Source: Ammoniphilus oxalaticus (GTDB taxonomy: Bacteria; Bacillota; Bacilli; Aneurinibacillales; RAOX-1). From it: 64,000 bases of DNA. Made by a program: the position numbers and the translations under genes. A model generated the notes under the pieces. That model saw only the letters and a list, made by a program, of their open reading frames with translations, ran no database searches and was not told where the DNA came from. The stretch covers positions 613,058 through 677,057 of the forward strand of contig NZ_MCHY01000009.1 in the NCBI RefSeq assembly GCF_003609605.1. Direction: 5' to 3'. Below, in pieces: positions 43,660 to 52,965 of this stretch (its first letter is position 1; each line of letters starts with the position of its first letter).

Positions 43660-44293
43660 ACCAAAAAGAGCCAAGTTGGAAGCGTGGATTCGCCCTCATT
43701 CGGTTATTGCCGAACAATTTCGGGCGATTCGGGAGAATATAGGATTCACAGCCCATAATCAATCCCTTAATAGTATCGCAATCACATCCCCGCAGTCGGG
43801 AGAAGGCAAGTCACTGATCGCGGCTAATTTGGCAGTATCGATGAGTCGCCAAGGACAGCGTGTGTTGCTTGTGGACGCCCATTTTAAAAGCCCTATGATT
43901 CATACGCTATTTTCCCTTTCTAACGCAGTCGGACTAGCAGATGTTTTACGAGGCGCGATTGGGTGGGAAGAAGCGACTCAGCAGTCGGAGTTGGCTGGGA
44001 TAGACATTCTAACAGCTGGGTCGCTCATAGGCGGCTCGAACGAATGGTTGTATCCCCAAGCATTTCGAGGGTGGCTTTCAATGACAACAGATCTATATGA
44101 TGTTGTTTTAGTTGATTGCCCTCCGATTATTGATTGCGCGGATACTCAAATCATCGCTTATCAAGTGGATGGCGTGATCCTTACGCTCAGAAGAGGAGTA
44201 AGCGACCTAGCGCGCGCGGAAGAAGCGAAAAATAGACTTACGCTTAGTAAGGCAAATATTTTAGGTGTTATATTCAATGATAAGGACAATTGA
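43652..44293 (+). CDS. epsB: CpsD/CapB-family bacterial tyrosine kinase
   Basis: About 213 aa from ATG 43652 (a GTG at 43643 is also possible). Walker A SPQSGEGKS, Walker A' RVLLVDAHFKSPMIH and Walker B VVLVDCPPIID are those of BY-kinases. The last residues are ILGVIFNDKDN, and no tyrosine cluster is present, although such a tail is the usual autophosphorylation site. The kinase may phosphorylate other proteins or act only as an ATP-driven partner of EpsA. Second gene of the operon. Confidence 0.9.
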   Translation: MFKPKRAKLEAWIRPHSVIAEQFRAIRENIGFTAHNQSLNSIAITSPQSGEGKSLIAANLAVSMSRQGQRVLLVDAHFKSPMIHTLFSLSNAVGLADVLRGAIGWEEATQQSELAGIDILTAGSLIGGSNEWLYPQAFRGWLSMTTDLYDVVLVDCPPIIDCADTQIIAYQVDGVILTLRRGVSDLARAEEAKNRLTLSKANILGVIFNDKDN

Positions 44294-44313
44294 ATCGATC
44301 AATATCGCGATGC

Positions 44314-44329
44314 GTTCATTATAAAGAAC
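44314..44329 (+). promoter_or_regulatory. SinR-type site between epsB and epsC
   Basis: GTTCATTATAAAGAAC, identical to the site in the sinR promoter. No -35/-10 pair fits around it, so it may be a roadblock or an auxiliary binding site. Confidence 0.75.
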
Positions 44330-44509
44330 AGACCGTGATAACGGTGATGTCTCCTCTCCGGTAACAATGGAGGCACTCGGCTATGCTGTGGGTTTAAAAA
44401 CCTTAGCATTAATTGGCGAAAGTATAGCGTGAGGAAGGGTTAGATGCCCTAGGGAGTTTTTCCCTGCGCGGTTTACGCGATAGTAGACCGCGCAGGGAAA
44501 CGCTTTTTT
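44330..44509 (+). ncRNA. Structured leader/antitermination RNA candidate (EAR position) with terminator
   Basis: Located between epsB and epsC, where Bacilli carry the EAR antitermination RNA. Stems I can see: CCTC...GGAGG (about 44353-44373); GCTAT...ATAGC (44380-44428) enclosing GCT-GGGTTT...AACC-AGC; AGGG...CCCT (about 44436-44450); and AGGGA-GTTTT-TCCCT (44451-44465). The last excludes the 5' arm of the final stem: CCCTGCGCGGTTTAC (44462-44476) pairing with GTAGACCGCGCAGGG (44483-44497), followed after AAACGC by TTTTTT. This is a terminator/antiterminator layout. The identity as EAR is inferred from position; I cannot match its consensus by memory. Confidence 0.6.
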
Positions 44510-44542
44510 AGTTAGAAATAAGAGAAAGTGGAGGTGAACAAG

Positions 44543-46381
44543 ATGACCTATCGACAACGGTTATTCTTGTTGGCTTTTGTGGATTCAATCAGTATCATCA
44601 GCGGCATGGCGCTCGGGAATGTCATCATTAAAAATAGCTTGCCGATGAATGGATTTATGCTATGGGTTAGCGCTTGGATCCTGCTGCTAAGCCATTTTGG
44701 GTGGTCTGTTCGCTACAAAATTTATAAAAAGGCGTGGGAATACGCGAGTGTCGGCGAACTGATTGCAATTGTGAAGTGTTCGCTTTTTTCCATTCTTTTT
44801 ACAGCAATTGCTCAACTTGTTCTTTTTAGCGAAGTTCATTTCCGCTTGCTGATTGTTTCTTGGATGATGTACCTCCTTTTATTCGGCGGTTCAAGATTTG
44901 GTTGGCGTCTATTTCGCGATCGTTATTTTAAAGAAACTACCAATCGAAGACGCGCGCTGATTATTGGAGCGGGATCCGCAGGAACAATGGTTGCCAGACA
45001 ACTACTGCATAACAACGACGCCCAATTGTTGCCGATTGCCTTCATTGATGATTGTCCATCTAAACAAAACCTTGAAATTTTAGGGCTGCCTGTGATTGGC
45101 GGTGTTGATCAGATTAAGCAGAAAGTAGCGGAATTGCAGATAGAAAATATCGTCATTGCGATTCCATCTTTAAAGAAAAGGGAGCTGCGAGTTATTTTTC
45201 AGGCCTGTTCTGGAACTGCTGCGAAGACGAAAATGATTCCAATGCTTGAGGATATTGTAATGGGAAAAGTGTCGGTTAGCCAATTTCGCGATGTGCGGGT
45301 GGAAGATCTACTCGGGAGAGATCCGGTTGAATTGTATACAAACAGTATCTCCGAATACATCACGGGTAAAACAGTCCTTGTGACGGGCGCGGGGGGCTCA
45401 ATTGGCTCTGAGCTTTGCAGACAAATCATGTGCTTTAGCCCAGCCCAGTTGGTTTTACTCGGACACGGTGAAAATAGCATTTATACAATAGAAATGGAAT
45501 TAAAGGATGCCCATGGTAGTACGGGCGTACAGATCCATACGGAAATTGCTGACTTGCAAGATCGTGACAAAATGATGGCCATCATCGCTGAATATCAACC
45601 GCATGTTGTGTATCATGCCGCGGCTCATAAACACGTGCCGTTAATGGAGCGGAATCCTGAAGAAGCTGTTAAAAACAATATGATAGGCACGCTGAATATA
45701 GCCGAGGCTGCCAGTCAGTACGGTGTTGAAACATTTGTCATGATTTCAACGGACAAAGCGGTGAATCCAACGAGTGTGATGGGAGCGAGTAAAAGATTAG
45801 CGGAGATGCTCATTCAACGCTTAGATCAAGTCAGCCCCGAAAGTCGCTTTGTAACTGTTCGTTTTGGGAATGTGCTGGGGAGTCGCGGCAGTGTGATTCC
45901 TCGCTTTAAAAAGCAAATCCAAACAGGAGGTCCTGTAACCGTTACGCATCCTGAGATGGTTCGTTATTTCATGACGATTCCCGAAGCATCGCGTTTAGTC
46001 ATACAGGCTGGCGCATTGGCTGAAGGCGGTGAAGTTTTTGTGCTCGATATGGGGGAGCCTGTCAAAATTGTTGATCTAGCCAAAAACTTGATTCGCTTAT
46101 CGGGTAACTCTTTGGACGAGATCGGGATTCAGTTTTCAGGCATTCGTCCAGGCGAAAAATTGTTTGAAGAATTGTTGCAAGAGGATGAAATCGGTGATCA
46201 TCAGGTTCACCCTAAAATTTACATCGGTAAAACATCTACCTTATTAATAGAAGAGATTGAGGAATTGATTCAAGAGTACGCGCAATTAGACCGAGGGGAA
46301 TTGCGAGAGCGATTATTAAAGTTAGCGAATCACAAAGTTGAAGCTAAAGCGGCGCCTGAATTGCTCTCCGTTGGGGGATAA
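44543..46381 (+). CDS. epsC: Membrane-bound NDP-sugar 4,6-dehydratase (CapD/EpsC type)
   Basis: 612 aa from ATG 44543 (GTGGAGGTG 6 nt before). Four N-terminal transmembrane helices, a first Rossmann region (ALIIGAGSAGTMVARQL) and a C-terminal SDR dehydratase: VLVTGAGGSIGSELCRQI for NAD and ISTDKAVNPTSVMGASKRLAE with the S-M-K triad characteristic of this group. It converts UDP-GlcNAc to UDP-4-keto-6-deoxy-sugar, a first step of unusual amino-sugar synthesis for the polymer. Orthologue of B. subtilis EpsC in size and position. Confidence 0.94.
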   Translation: MTYRQRLFLLAFVDSISIISGMALGNVIIKNSLPMNGFMLWVSAWILLLSHFGWSVRYKIYKKAWEYASVGELIAIVKCSLFSILFTAIAQLVLFSEVHFRLLIVSWMMYLLLFGGSRFGWRLFRDRYFKETTNRRRALIIGAGSAGTMVARQLLHNNDAQLLPIAFIDDCPSKQNLEILGLPVIGGVDQIKQKVAELQIENIVIAIPSLKKRELRVIFQACSGTAAKTKMIPMLEDIVMGKVSVSQFRDVRVEDLLGRDPVELYTNSISEYITGKTVLVTGAGGSIGSELCRQIMCFSPAQLVLLGHGENSIYTIEMELKDAHGSTGVQIHTEIADLQDRDKMMAIIAEYQPHVVYHAAAHKHVPLMERNPEEAVKNNMIGTLNIAEAASQYGVETFVMISTDKAVNPTSVMGASKRLAEMLIQRLDQVSPESRFVTVRFGNVLGSRGSVIPRFKKQIQTGGPVTVTHPEMVRYFMTIPEASRLVIQAGALAEGGEVFVLDMGEPVKIVDLAKNLIRLSGNSLDEIGIQFSGIRPGEKLFEELLQEDEIGDHQVHPKIYIGKTSTLLIEEIEELIQEYAQLDRGELRERLLKLANHKVEAKAAPELLSVGG

Positions 46382-46412
46382 AAAATTAAAGCTTAGGGGA
46401 GGAACATAAAGA

Positions 46413-47294
46413 ATGAAAGTGAAAAAAGCGATCATTCCAGCCGCGGGTCTTGGCACTCGGTTCTTACCGGCCACGAAAGCGATGCCGAAAGAAATGCTGC
46501 CAATCGTAGACAAACCGACGATTCAATACATTATTGAAGAAGCCGTCGCATCTGGAATTGAAGATATTATTATTGTTACCGGAAAAGGGAAACGGGCGAT
46601 CGAGGATCATTTCGATCATTCATTTGAACTTGAACAAAACCTGTTGGAACAAGGGAAGCTAGACTTGCTTCATAAGGTTCGACATCCATCTAAATTGGTG
46701 GACATCCATTATATACGTCAAAAGGAACCGAAAGGTTTGGGTCATGCGATTTGGCGCGCGCGTAAGTTTATCGGGAATGAACCATTCGCCGTGTTGTTAG
46801 GAGACGATATCGTTCAGGCTGATAAGCCATGCTTGCTGCAATTGATGGAACAGTATGAACGGTACAATGCCTCAATCATTGGTGTTCAAGCCGTGCCCGA
46901 GTCCGAAGTCGACCGATATGGTATCGTCGATGCTCGCATCATGGATGAGCGCTTTTATCGCGTTAATAATTTAGTAGAAAAACCGCGTCAAGAAGAGGCG
47001 CCTTCCAATCTTGCTATCTTAGGACGCTATATTCTAAGTCCGCGTATTTTCGATATCTTAGCGAGGCAAGAGCCCGGTAGCGGCGGGGAAATTCAATTAA
47101 CTGACGCCATTGCGGGATTGAATCGGCATGAGGCGGTATATGCATATGATTTTGAAGGCGTTCGTCATGATGTTGGGGAGAAAATGGGCTTTATTAAAAC
47201 GACGATCGAGTACGCGTTGCAACGAACGGAATTGCGCTCGGATTTGCTTGATTATTTAGCGGAGCTCACTGAGCGAGAACTAGCGCGTCTGTAA
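46413..47294 (+). CDS. gtaB: UTP-glucose-1-phosphate uridylyltransferase
   Basis: 293 aa. N-terminal nucleotide-binding [27 protein letters not shown] and [20 protein letters not shown] and the acidic loop YGIVDA are all GalU/GtaB type. It makes UDP-glucose from glucose 1-phosphate for the polymer and for galE. AGGGGAGG precedes the start. Here it is a member of the eps operon, whereas in B. subtilis gtaB is elsewhere. Confidence 0.95.
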   Translation: MKVKKAIIPAAGLGTRFLPATKAMPKEMLPIVDKPTIQYIIEEAVASGIEDIIIVTGKGKRAIEDHFDHSFELEQNLLEQGKLDLLHKVRHPSKLVDIHYIRQKEPKGLGHAIWRARKFIGNEPFAVLLGDDIVQADKPCLLQLMEQYERYNASIIGVQAVPESEVDRYGIVDARIMDERFYRVNNLVEKPRQEEAPSNLAILGRYILSPRIFDILARQEPGSGGEIQLTDAIAGLNRHEAVYAYDFEGVRHDVGEKMGFIKTTIEYALQRTELRSDLLDYLAELTERELARL

Positions 47295-47309
47295 AGGGGG
47301 ATAAAAAAC

Positions 47310-48731
47310 ATGTCTGTTAAGAATGCAATTGAAACAAGAAAGAATAGCCTTATCCAAAAGAATAAAGCCGAACAGCTCGGTATGTCAACCGATGTTATTT
47401 CCTATCTTGTTGGTCGGCTAGATATTAAACAGGTAGAATCAGCATTATTGCGAGTTGCTGCTTATTCGGCAATGGTAAATCGGGAAGTAACGATTGAGCT
47501 AGTTGAAGAAGCATTGCAGGATGAAGCTGTCATTTCGCTTAGCCGAAGTAAGCGAAAAGAACGTCGCAGAAATTGGTCCTCTAGTGGAATGGTCGCTATG
47601 TTAAGCGGGCTTTTATTATTAAACGGTTGTTCGTTTAATTCAGCCGTTGGATCGCCACTTGCAGAAAAGGCATCCGCTCAGTCGGATGAAGCGTCCGCGG
47701 ACGCGGCTACCCAGTCGGATATTACACTTCCAGGAAAAGCGATCCCATTTGAAGAAGTCACTGTATCGCCGTCGATTGCTGGAAATGTGCAAGCATTGAT
47801 GGTCGAAATGGGGGCCTATGTGACGAAGGACCAAACGTTGGCTCAAATAGATGAAAGTGACTTAGGACTGCAAATCAAACAAGCCGAGGCGCATGTGAAA
47901 ACGGTAGAAGCGCAAGCGCAGGCGCAGTCGATTGAACAACAGATTCGTTTAAATGAAGTGAAAGCCTCGTTAGAGCAAGGCAATACAGCCGGTGGGAGTT
48001 CAGCGGGGACCACGCTCGTAACGGCGGAAGCTTCATTGGCGGAAGCGCTTGATGAATTAGAAAAGGCCGTTTTTGTATTCGAACATGGCGGTATTTCCGA
48101 GGAAGAGTTGCAACAGAAAAAGAATAAAGCGCAGCAGGTCGAACAGCAGATTCAAGCGCACAAAGAAAGCGCCGCTGCTCAAGCCGCTGAGTCCCAAAAG
48201 AAACAACAAGCAACAGCGGAAGTGGCTAAATTACAACAACAAGCGATTAATGTAAGCGCGAGACTAACCCAGATGGGTAGAGATCAAGCGTTGGCTGATC
48301 TTGAGTTGGTGCGTTATCAATATAACAATCTGACGGTCAAGGCCCCAATCGCCGGGTTTATCACGGCGAAAGAGGTCATTACCGGTGATTCTGTCTCTCC
48401 TTCTACGCCGCTGTTCGTTATAACGAATCTTGATAAATTATACATTCAGGTGGACGTTCCGGAAGCGGTGATCAACCGCGTGAAAGTCGGTCAGCATGCA
48501 CATGCCCAAATTCCATCCATTAATAAGCGTGTGGAAGGAAAAGTGGCTTATGTCGCTCCAATGAGCAACGCTGAATCTCAGTCGTTTCCTGTGCGAATCC
48601 TTGTAGAAAATGCAGAACATCTGATTAAAGGTGGAATGAAAGCGCGAGTTCGAATCCTATTTGAATCGGAGCAACCAGAACCTACTGAGCCAGAGGCGAC
48701 AAAAGAAGCTTCAGCTCAACAGGAGGGGTAA
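47310..48731 (+). CDS. HlyD/RND-type adaptor lipoprotein with N-terminal DnaA-lid-like domain
   Basis: 473 aa; AAGGGGG precedes ATG 47310. Residues about 20-72 (LGMSTDVISYLVGRLDIKQVESALLRVAAYSAMVNREVTIELVEEAL) resemble the helical lid after the DnaA ATPase (in DnaA: IRELEGALxRVxAYSS...). A hydrophobic segment with lipobox-like LLLLNGCSF follows (about 95-112). The rest is a membrane-fusion protein: lipoyl halves (ITLPGKAIPFEEVTVSPSIAGNVQAL and NNLTVKAPIAGFITAKEVITGD), a long Ala/Gln-rich coiled coil and a beta-barrel (INRVKVGQHAHAQIP). It may connect an exporter with the cell wall for polysaccharide release. The DnaA-like head is unusual and would be cytoplasmic. Confidence 0.8.
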   Translation: MSVKNAIETRKNSLIQKNKAEQLGMSTDVISYLVGRLDIKQVESALLRVAAYSAMVNREVTIELVEEALQDEAVISLSRSKRKERRRNWSSSGMVAMLSGLLLLNGCSFNSAVGSPLAEKASAQSDEASADAATQSDITLPGKAIPFEEVTVSPSIAGNVQALMVEMGAYVTKDQTLAQIDESDLGLQIKQAEAHVKTVEAQAQAQSIEQQIRLNEVKASLEQGNTAGGSSAGTTLVTAEASLAEALDELEKAVFVFEHGGISEEELQQKKNKAQQVEQQIQAHKESAAAQAAESQKKQQATAEVAKLQQQAINVSARLTQMGRDQALADLELVRYQYNNLTVKAPIAGFITAKEVITGDSVSPSTPLFVITNLDKLYIQVDVPEAVINRVKVGQHAHAQIPSINKRVEGKVAYVAPMSNAESQSFPVRILVENAEHLIKGGMKARVRILFESEQPEPTEPEATKEASAQQEG

Positions 48732-48732
48732 G

Positions 48733-49896
48733 ATGAGCAAAAAGGTGTTGTTTTGCGCGACGGTTGATTATCATTTCGAACTTTTCCATCTGCCCTATTT
48801 AAAGTGGTTTAAGGAACAAGGTTGGGAGATTCATGTTGCTGCCCAAGGTCAACGGAATCTCCCTTTTGTCGATCAAAAATATGATATACCGATCCAACGA
48901 TCGCCGTTTAAGAAGCAAAATATATTCGCCTATACCGCGCTTCGCAAGCTGATGGATGAGCACCGATATGAGCTCGTGCATTGCCATACGCCAATGGGCG
49001 GAGCGCTTGCTCGTCTTGCGGCTCGACGCGCTCGAAAACGCGGCGCAAAAGTAATCTATACCGCGCACGGATTTCACTTTTGTCAGGGGGCTCCTTTATT
49101 AAATTGGTTGTTGTATTATCCGATTGAAAAACAGCTCGCTCGTTACACCGACTGCCTGATCACGATTAATCAGGAAGATTATCAACTGGCCCGCAGGCGA
49201 AAATTTAAAGCGGGGAAGATCGTTCATGTGCATGGCGTTGGCGTCGATTCAGAGCGGTTTGCGCCGATCACACAGGAACAATGCATTGAACAACGGCAAA
49301 TGTTAGGTTACGAGGCGGATGAATTTTTAATGCTCTACGCTGCCGAATTTAATCAGAATAAAAATCAACAGCTGTTGCTCCACGCCTTAGCCATCATTCA
49401 TGATGAGGCTCCGCAAGCGAGATTGGTGCTCGCGGGAGAAGGGCCGCTGCTTGATGAGTGTAAAGAACTCGCCCGCCGTCTCGGCATCGAGCAGAAAGTT
49501 GACTTTCTTGGCTTCCGCAACGACCTTGAACGATGGTTGCCGATTTGTGATCTCGCCGTTGCCTCAAGTTTGCGTGAAGGACTACCCGTTAACATCATGG
49601 AAGCGATGGCTTGCGGACTGCCTGTCGTCGCCAGCGATAACCGCGGACATCGGGAGTTGGTGAAAAACGACGCCAATGGGTGGGTTGTAGCCACGCGAGA
49701 CGTAAAAGAAATGGCTGAAAAAATTAAATTAGTCATTGCTAATCCGACTTGGAAAAGAGAGTTAGGTTTAACGGGCAGGCAAAGGATTGATCAAACATAC
49801 AGTGAGAGAAATGTTTTGCGCCAAAAGACAGAAATCTATTCTTCGTTGATAGAAGAACGGGCAAAGATGGAGGAGTTAACGTGGGTCGTCCCTTAA
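48733..49896 (+). CDS. epsD: GT4 glycosyltransferase, EpsD-like
   Basis: 387 aa from ATG 48733 (AGGAGGGG upstream, 1 nt after the previous stop). GT-B fold: KVLFCATVDYHFELFHLPYLKWFKEQGWEIHVAA at the start, HCHTPMGGALARLAAR, YTAHGFHF, and the donor-site motif SLREGLPVNIMEAMACGLPVV (E-x7-E). This is the EpsD/PelF-like layout of Bacillus operons. It transfers a sugar from a nucleotide donor to the lipid-linked repeat unit at the cytoplasmic membrane face. Confidence 0.92.
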   Translation: MSKKVLFCATVDYHFELFHLPYLKWFKEQGWEIHVAAQGQRNLPFVDQKYDIPIQRSPFKKQNIFAYTALRKLMDEHRYELVHCHTPMGGALARLAARRARKRGAKVIYTAHGFHFCQGAPLLNWLLYYPIEKQLARYTDCLITINQEDYQLARRRKFKAGKIVHVHGVGVDSERFAPITQEQCIEQRQMLGYEADEFLMLYAAEFNQNKNQQLLLHALAIIHDEAPQARLVLAGEGPLLDECKELARRLGIEQKVDFLGFRNDLERWLPICDLAVASSLREGLPVNIMEAMACGLPVVASDNRGHRELVKNDANGWVVATRDVKEMAEKIKLVIANPTWKRELGLTGRQRIDQTYSERNVLRQKTEIYSSLIEERAKMEELTWVVP

Positions 49897-50978
49897 GGAT
49901 ACTACATAGTGTGGTCAACATGAACCGTGGCGGCGCCGAAACGCTGCTAATGAATCTGTATCGAAATATCGATCGGACAAAAATAAAATTCGATTTCCTC
50001 ACAAATAAAGAAGGCGTCTTTGACCCTGAAATCGAACAACTGGGTGGTCGCGTTTATCGAATTCCTTATATCACTGACGTCGGCCACTTTGGCTATATAA
50101 AAGCCTTGGACCGCTTTTTTAAAGATCATCAGCAATATAAGGTCGTTCACTCTCACATGGATAAAATGAGCGGATTCGTTCTTCGCGCGGCAAAGAGGGC
50201 GGGGGTTCCCATGCGGATCGCGCATAGTCACAATACGAGCAGTGAAGGAGGGGCATTTGCCCGATTGTATAAATGGTATGCGGGGACACGCATTTCATCT
50301 AACGCGAGCCATCTGTTTTCCTGTTCGCGGGAAGCGGCTAAGTGGCTGTTTCATAGCCAAGCGGCTCATAGCGCCATCTTGAAAAATGGGATTGAAAGTG
50401 AACGATTTTTGTTCTCGCCTGATGTTCGATTACAAGTACGGAGAGATTTGGGATTAACAGAGGATCATTTTGTTTTAGGACATGTAGGGAGGTTTAATCG
50501 GCAAAAAAACCACCGGTTCCTGATTGAAATGTTCGCTGAATTACAGAAAGTGAAAAAGGATGCAAGGCTGATCCTAACGGGAGATGGTCCGCTTAGGCCT
50601 GAAATAGAGCAGCAAGTAAAAGACTTTGGATTGGATGAGCGCGTTACATTTTTAGGCGTCCGCTCGGATATTGACCGACTCATGCAGGCGTTTGATGTGT
50701 TTGCGTTTCCCTCGTTTCATGAAGGGTTGCCCGTTACGCTAATTGAGGCCCAAGGAGCGGGATTACCTTGCGTGCTTTCCGATACGATTACGAAAGAAGT
50801 CGATCTAGGCATGCAACTCGTCCATTACTGCCCTTTGGGAGATATGACAAGTTGGCTGGAAAAGATACTTGAAAGCTCTAATGCATCAAGAAAATCGTCA
50901 GCTAAAGCCCTGTTCCGAAATGGTTACGACATTTCAGATACCGCAGTGTGGTTAGGGGATTTTTATTTAGGAGTATAG
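49881..50978 (+). CDS. epsF: GT4 glycosyltransferase, EpsF-like
   Basis: 365 aa from GTG 49881 (GGAGG 6 nt upstream), overlapping epsD by 16 bp. ILHSVVNMNRGGAETLLMNLYRNIDR is the EpsF N-terminal signature, VVHSHMDKMSG and RIAHSHNT follow, and the donor site is SFHEGLPVTLIEAQGAGLP. A paralogue at 52966 shares the N-terminal motif nearly word for word. Confidence 0.92.
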   Translation: MGRPLRILHSVVNMNRGGAETLLMNLYRNIDRTKIKFDFLTNKEGVFDPEIEQLGGRVYRIPYITDVGHFGYIKALDRFFKDHQQYKVVHSHMDKMSGFVLRAAKRAGVPMRIAHSHNTSSEGGAFARLYKWYAGTRISSNASHLFSCSREAAKWLFHSQAAHSAILKNGIESERFLFSPDVRLQVRRDLGLTEDHFVLGHVGRFNRQKNHRFLIEMFAELQKVKKDARLILTGDGPLRPEIEQQVKDFGLDERVTFLGVRSDIDRLMQAFDVFAFPSFHEGLPVTLIEAQGAGLPCVLSDTITKEVDLGMQLVHYCPLGDMTSWLEKILESSNASRKSSAKALFRNGYDISDTAVWLGDFYLGV

Positions 50979-50980
50979 GG

Positions 50981-51871
50981 ATGAAAAATATGAGATTAAC
51001 TGTTTTTACACCTACTTATAATCGCGCGTATTGTCTCCAAGACTGCTATGAAAGTTTGAAGCGCCAAACGAATAAAGATTTTATGTGGTTAATTATCGAT
51101 GATGGTTCGACGGATGGCACACCAGAGTTAGTCGAACAGTGGATAGCGGAAGAGGCTGTGCCGATTCGTTATTACTGGCAAGAAAATCATGGGATGCATG
51201 GGGCGCACAATACGGCCTACGAGCTGATTGAAACAGAGTTGAATGTTTGTATTGACTCAGATGATTACATGCCAGACGATGCCGTCGAAAAAATTCTTGC
51301 TTTTTGGGAACGGCATGGCAGCGATCAAGTGAGTGGCATCATTGGGTTGGATTCAGACAGAGAAGGAAAGGTGCTTGGAACCCGATTGCCTGAAGATCTG
51401 AAGCAGAGCACACTGTTTGATCTCTATCGTAAACATGGCGTCACGGGCGACAAAAAACTAGTCTACCGAACCGAATTGACAAAGAAGTATCGCTATCCCA
51501 TTTTTGAAGGTGAAAAATACGTCGGGTTGGCGTACAAGTACTATAAACTAGACGAACAATACGAAATGTTGTTGCTAAATGAGGTGTTATGCTGCGTTGA
51601 GTACCTTGCCGATGGATCCTCCATGAATATGTTGAGTCAGTATAAAAGGAATCCGAGGGGATTTGCTTTCTATCGAAAGGAATTGATGAAGCTCTCCTTT
51701 GCTAATTTTTCATTTAAATTCAGGCAAGCGATCCATCTAGTATCAAGCAGCATCATCGCTAGAAATCGCAACCTATTAATTGAAACACCAAGCAAATTAA
51801 TCACTCTATTAGCTTTACCTTTAGGGGTTGTTTTGTATGGTTTTATCGTAGTTAAAACAAAGAGAGCCTAA
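50981..51871 (+). CDS. GT2 glycosyltransferase
   Basis: 296 aa from ATG 50981, after TTAGGAG. GT-A fold: TVFTPTYNRAYCLQDCYESLKRQTNKDFMWLIIDDGSTDGT, NVCIDSDDYMPDD (D-x-D metal site). In position and type it resembles EpsE, which in B. subtilis also stops flagella; whether that applies here cannot be told. Member of the eps operon. Confidence 0.9.
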   Translation: MKNMRLTVFTPTYNRAYCLQDCYESLKRQTNKDFMWLIIDDGSTDGTPELVEQWIAEEAVPIRYYWQENHGMHGAHNTAYELIETELNVCIDSDDYMPDDAVEKILAFWERHGSDQVSGIIGLDSDREGKVLGTRLPEDLKQSTLFDLYRKHGVTGDKKLVYRTELTKKYRYPIFEGEKYVGLAYKYYKLDEQYEMLLLNEVLCCVEYLADGSSMNMLSQYKRNPRGFAFYRKELMKLSFANFSFKFRQAIHLVSSSIIARNRNLLIETPSKLITLLALPLGVVLYGFIVVKTKRA

Positions 51872-51885
51872 GGGGACAGGTAGAG

Positions 51886-52950
51886 ATGACGGTAATTTGG
51901 ATAACGTTAGTGATTGCGTACATGTTCTCTTTATATGCTAGGTACTTGTCTACCCCTGTTCCCTTAGGGCTGGTCGAAGTTAGACCGAATAAGCTAATGG
52001 CGATCGTAGCTGTATTCACGTTAGCGCTTGTTGCAGGTTTAAGAAACAATATAGGCGATACGTACTTTTATATGCATACATACCGAACACAAGATGTCGG
52101 AAGTTGGGATTTTGTTCTCTCTCAGAAGGATGTCGGATTTAATATTTATCAGATGATTTTAAAGCAATTTTCGGATGATCCTCAACTTCTCGTTTTTGTG
52201 TCCGCGTTGATTACAAACGTATTGATTGGGTATGTGCTGTATAAGTATTCTAGATTGCTAGAGTTAAGCATTTTTGTTTTTGTTACTTCCGGGATGTATA
52301 TCGTCTCTATGAATGGAATTAGGCAATATTTGGCTGCCGCGATCTTATTCGCCGCAACGAAGTATTTATTAGAAGGAGACTGGAAGAAATATTGTTTGGT
52401 AATTCTACTCGCTTCGGGCTTTCATCAAACGGCTATTATTTTGATTCCGATCTATTTTATGGTGAGAAGAAAAGCTTGGACAGTCACGACCTTCGTTCTT
52501 CTTTTTATTGCGATTATCTTTACAGTAGGATATGGGCAATTTTCATCCGCTTTTTTTAGCGCAATCGATGATACGCATTATAGCGAATATCAGAACTTTA
52601 ACGAAGGTGGAGCGAATATCATCCGCGTGTTTGTTGATCTAATGCCTGTTGTTTTAGCTTATTTAGGAAGAGAAAGGTTACGGGAGTTATTTCCAAAAAG
52701 TGACTACATTGTTAACCTATCCTTGCTAAGTGTTGTGTTTATGATTATTGCCACGCAAAATTGGATATTTGCGAGAATGTCCATTTACTTTGGTCTGTAT
52801 CAGTTACTGCTCATTTCATGGATTATTAAAGCCTTTCGAGAAAAGGAACAAAGATTTGTCTACTATTCAATTCTCATTTGCTATTGTGTTTATTTTTATT
52901 ATGAGAATGTCGTGACCCTTGGAATTGTATACCGTAGTCATTATTTATAG
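51886..52950 (+). CDS. epsG: EpsG-family exopolysaccharide polymerase
   Basis: 354 aa with about nine transmembrane helices. Family marks: LVAGLRNNIGDTYFYMHTYR after helix 2, DVGFNIYQMILKQFSDDPQLLVFVSALITN, and SMNGIRQYLAAAILFAATKYLLEGDWKKY with the invariant R-Q. EpsG/Wzy-type enzymes polymerise the repeat unit at the outer membrane face. GGGGACAGG precedes the start. Confidence 0.92.
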   Translation: MTVIWITLVIAYMFSLYARYLSTPVPLGLVEVRPNKLMAIVAVFTLALVAGLRNNIGDTYFYMHTYRTQDVGSWDFVLSQKDVGFNIYQMILKQFSDDPQLLVFVSALITNVLIGYVLYKYSRLLELSIFVFVTSGMYIVSMNGIRQYLAAAILFAATKYLLEGDWKKYCLVILLASGFHQTAIILIPIYFMVRRKAWTVTTFVLLFIAIIFTVGYGQFSSAFFSAIDDTHYSEYQNFNEGGANIIRVFVDLMPVVLAYLGRERLRELFPKSDYIVNLSLLSVVFMIIATQNWIFARMSIYFGLYQLLLISWIIKAFREKEQRFVYYSILICYCVYFYYENVVTLGIVYRSHYL

Positions 52951-52965
52951 GGTGGTTTCTTTTTT

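Noticed and set aside
44330-44509. c-di-GMP (GEMM) or T-box riboswitch before epsC
   Set aside because: The GEMM consensus core and the T-box TGGNACCGCG sequence are both absent; position favours EAR.
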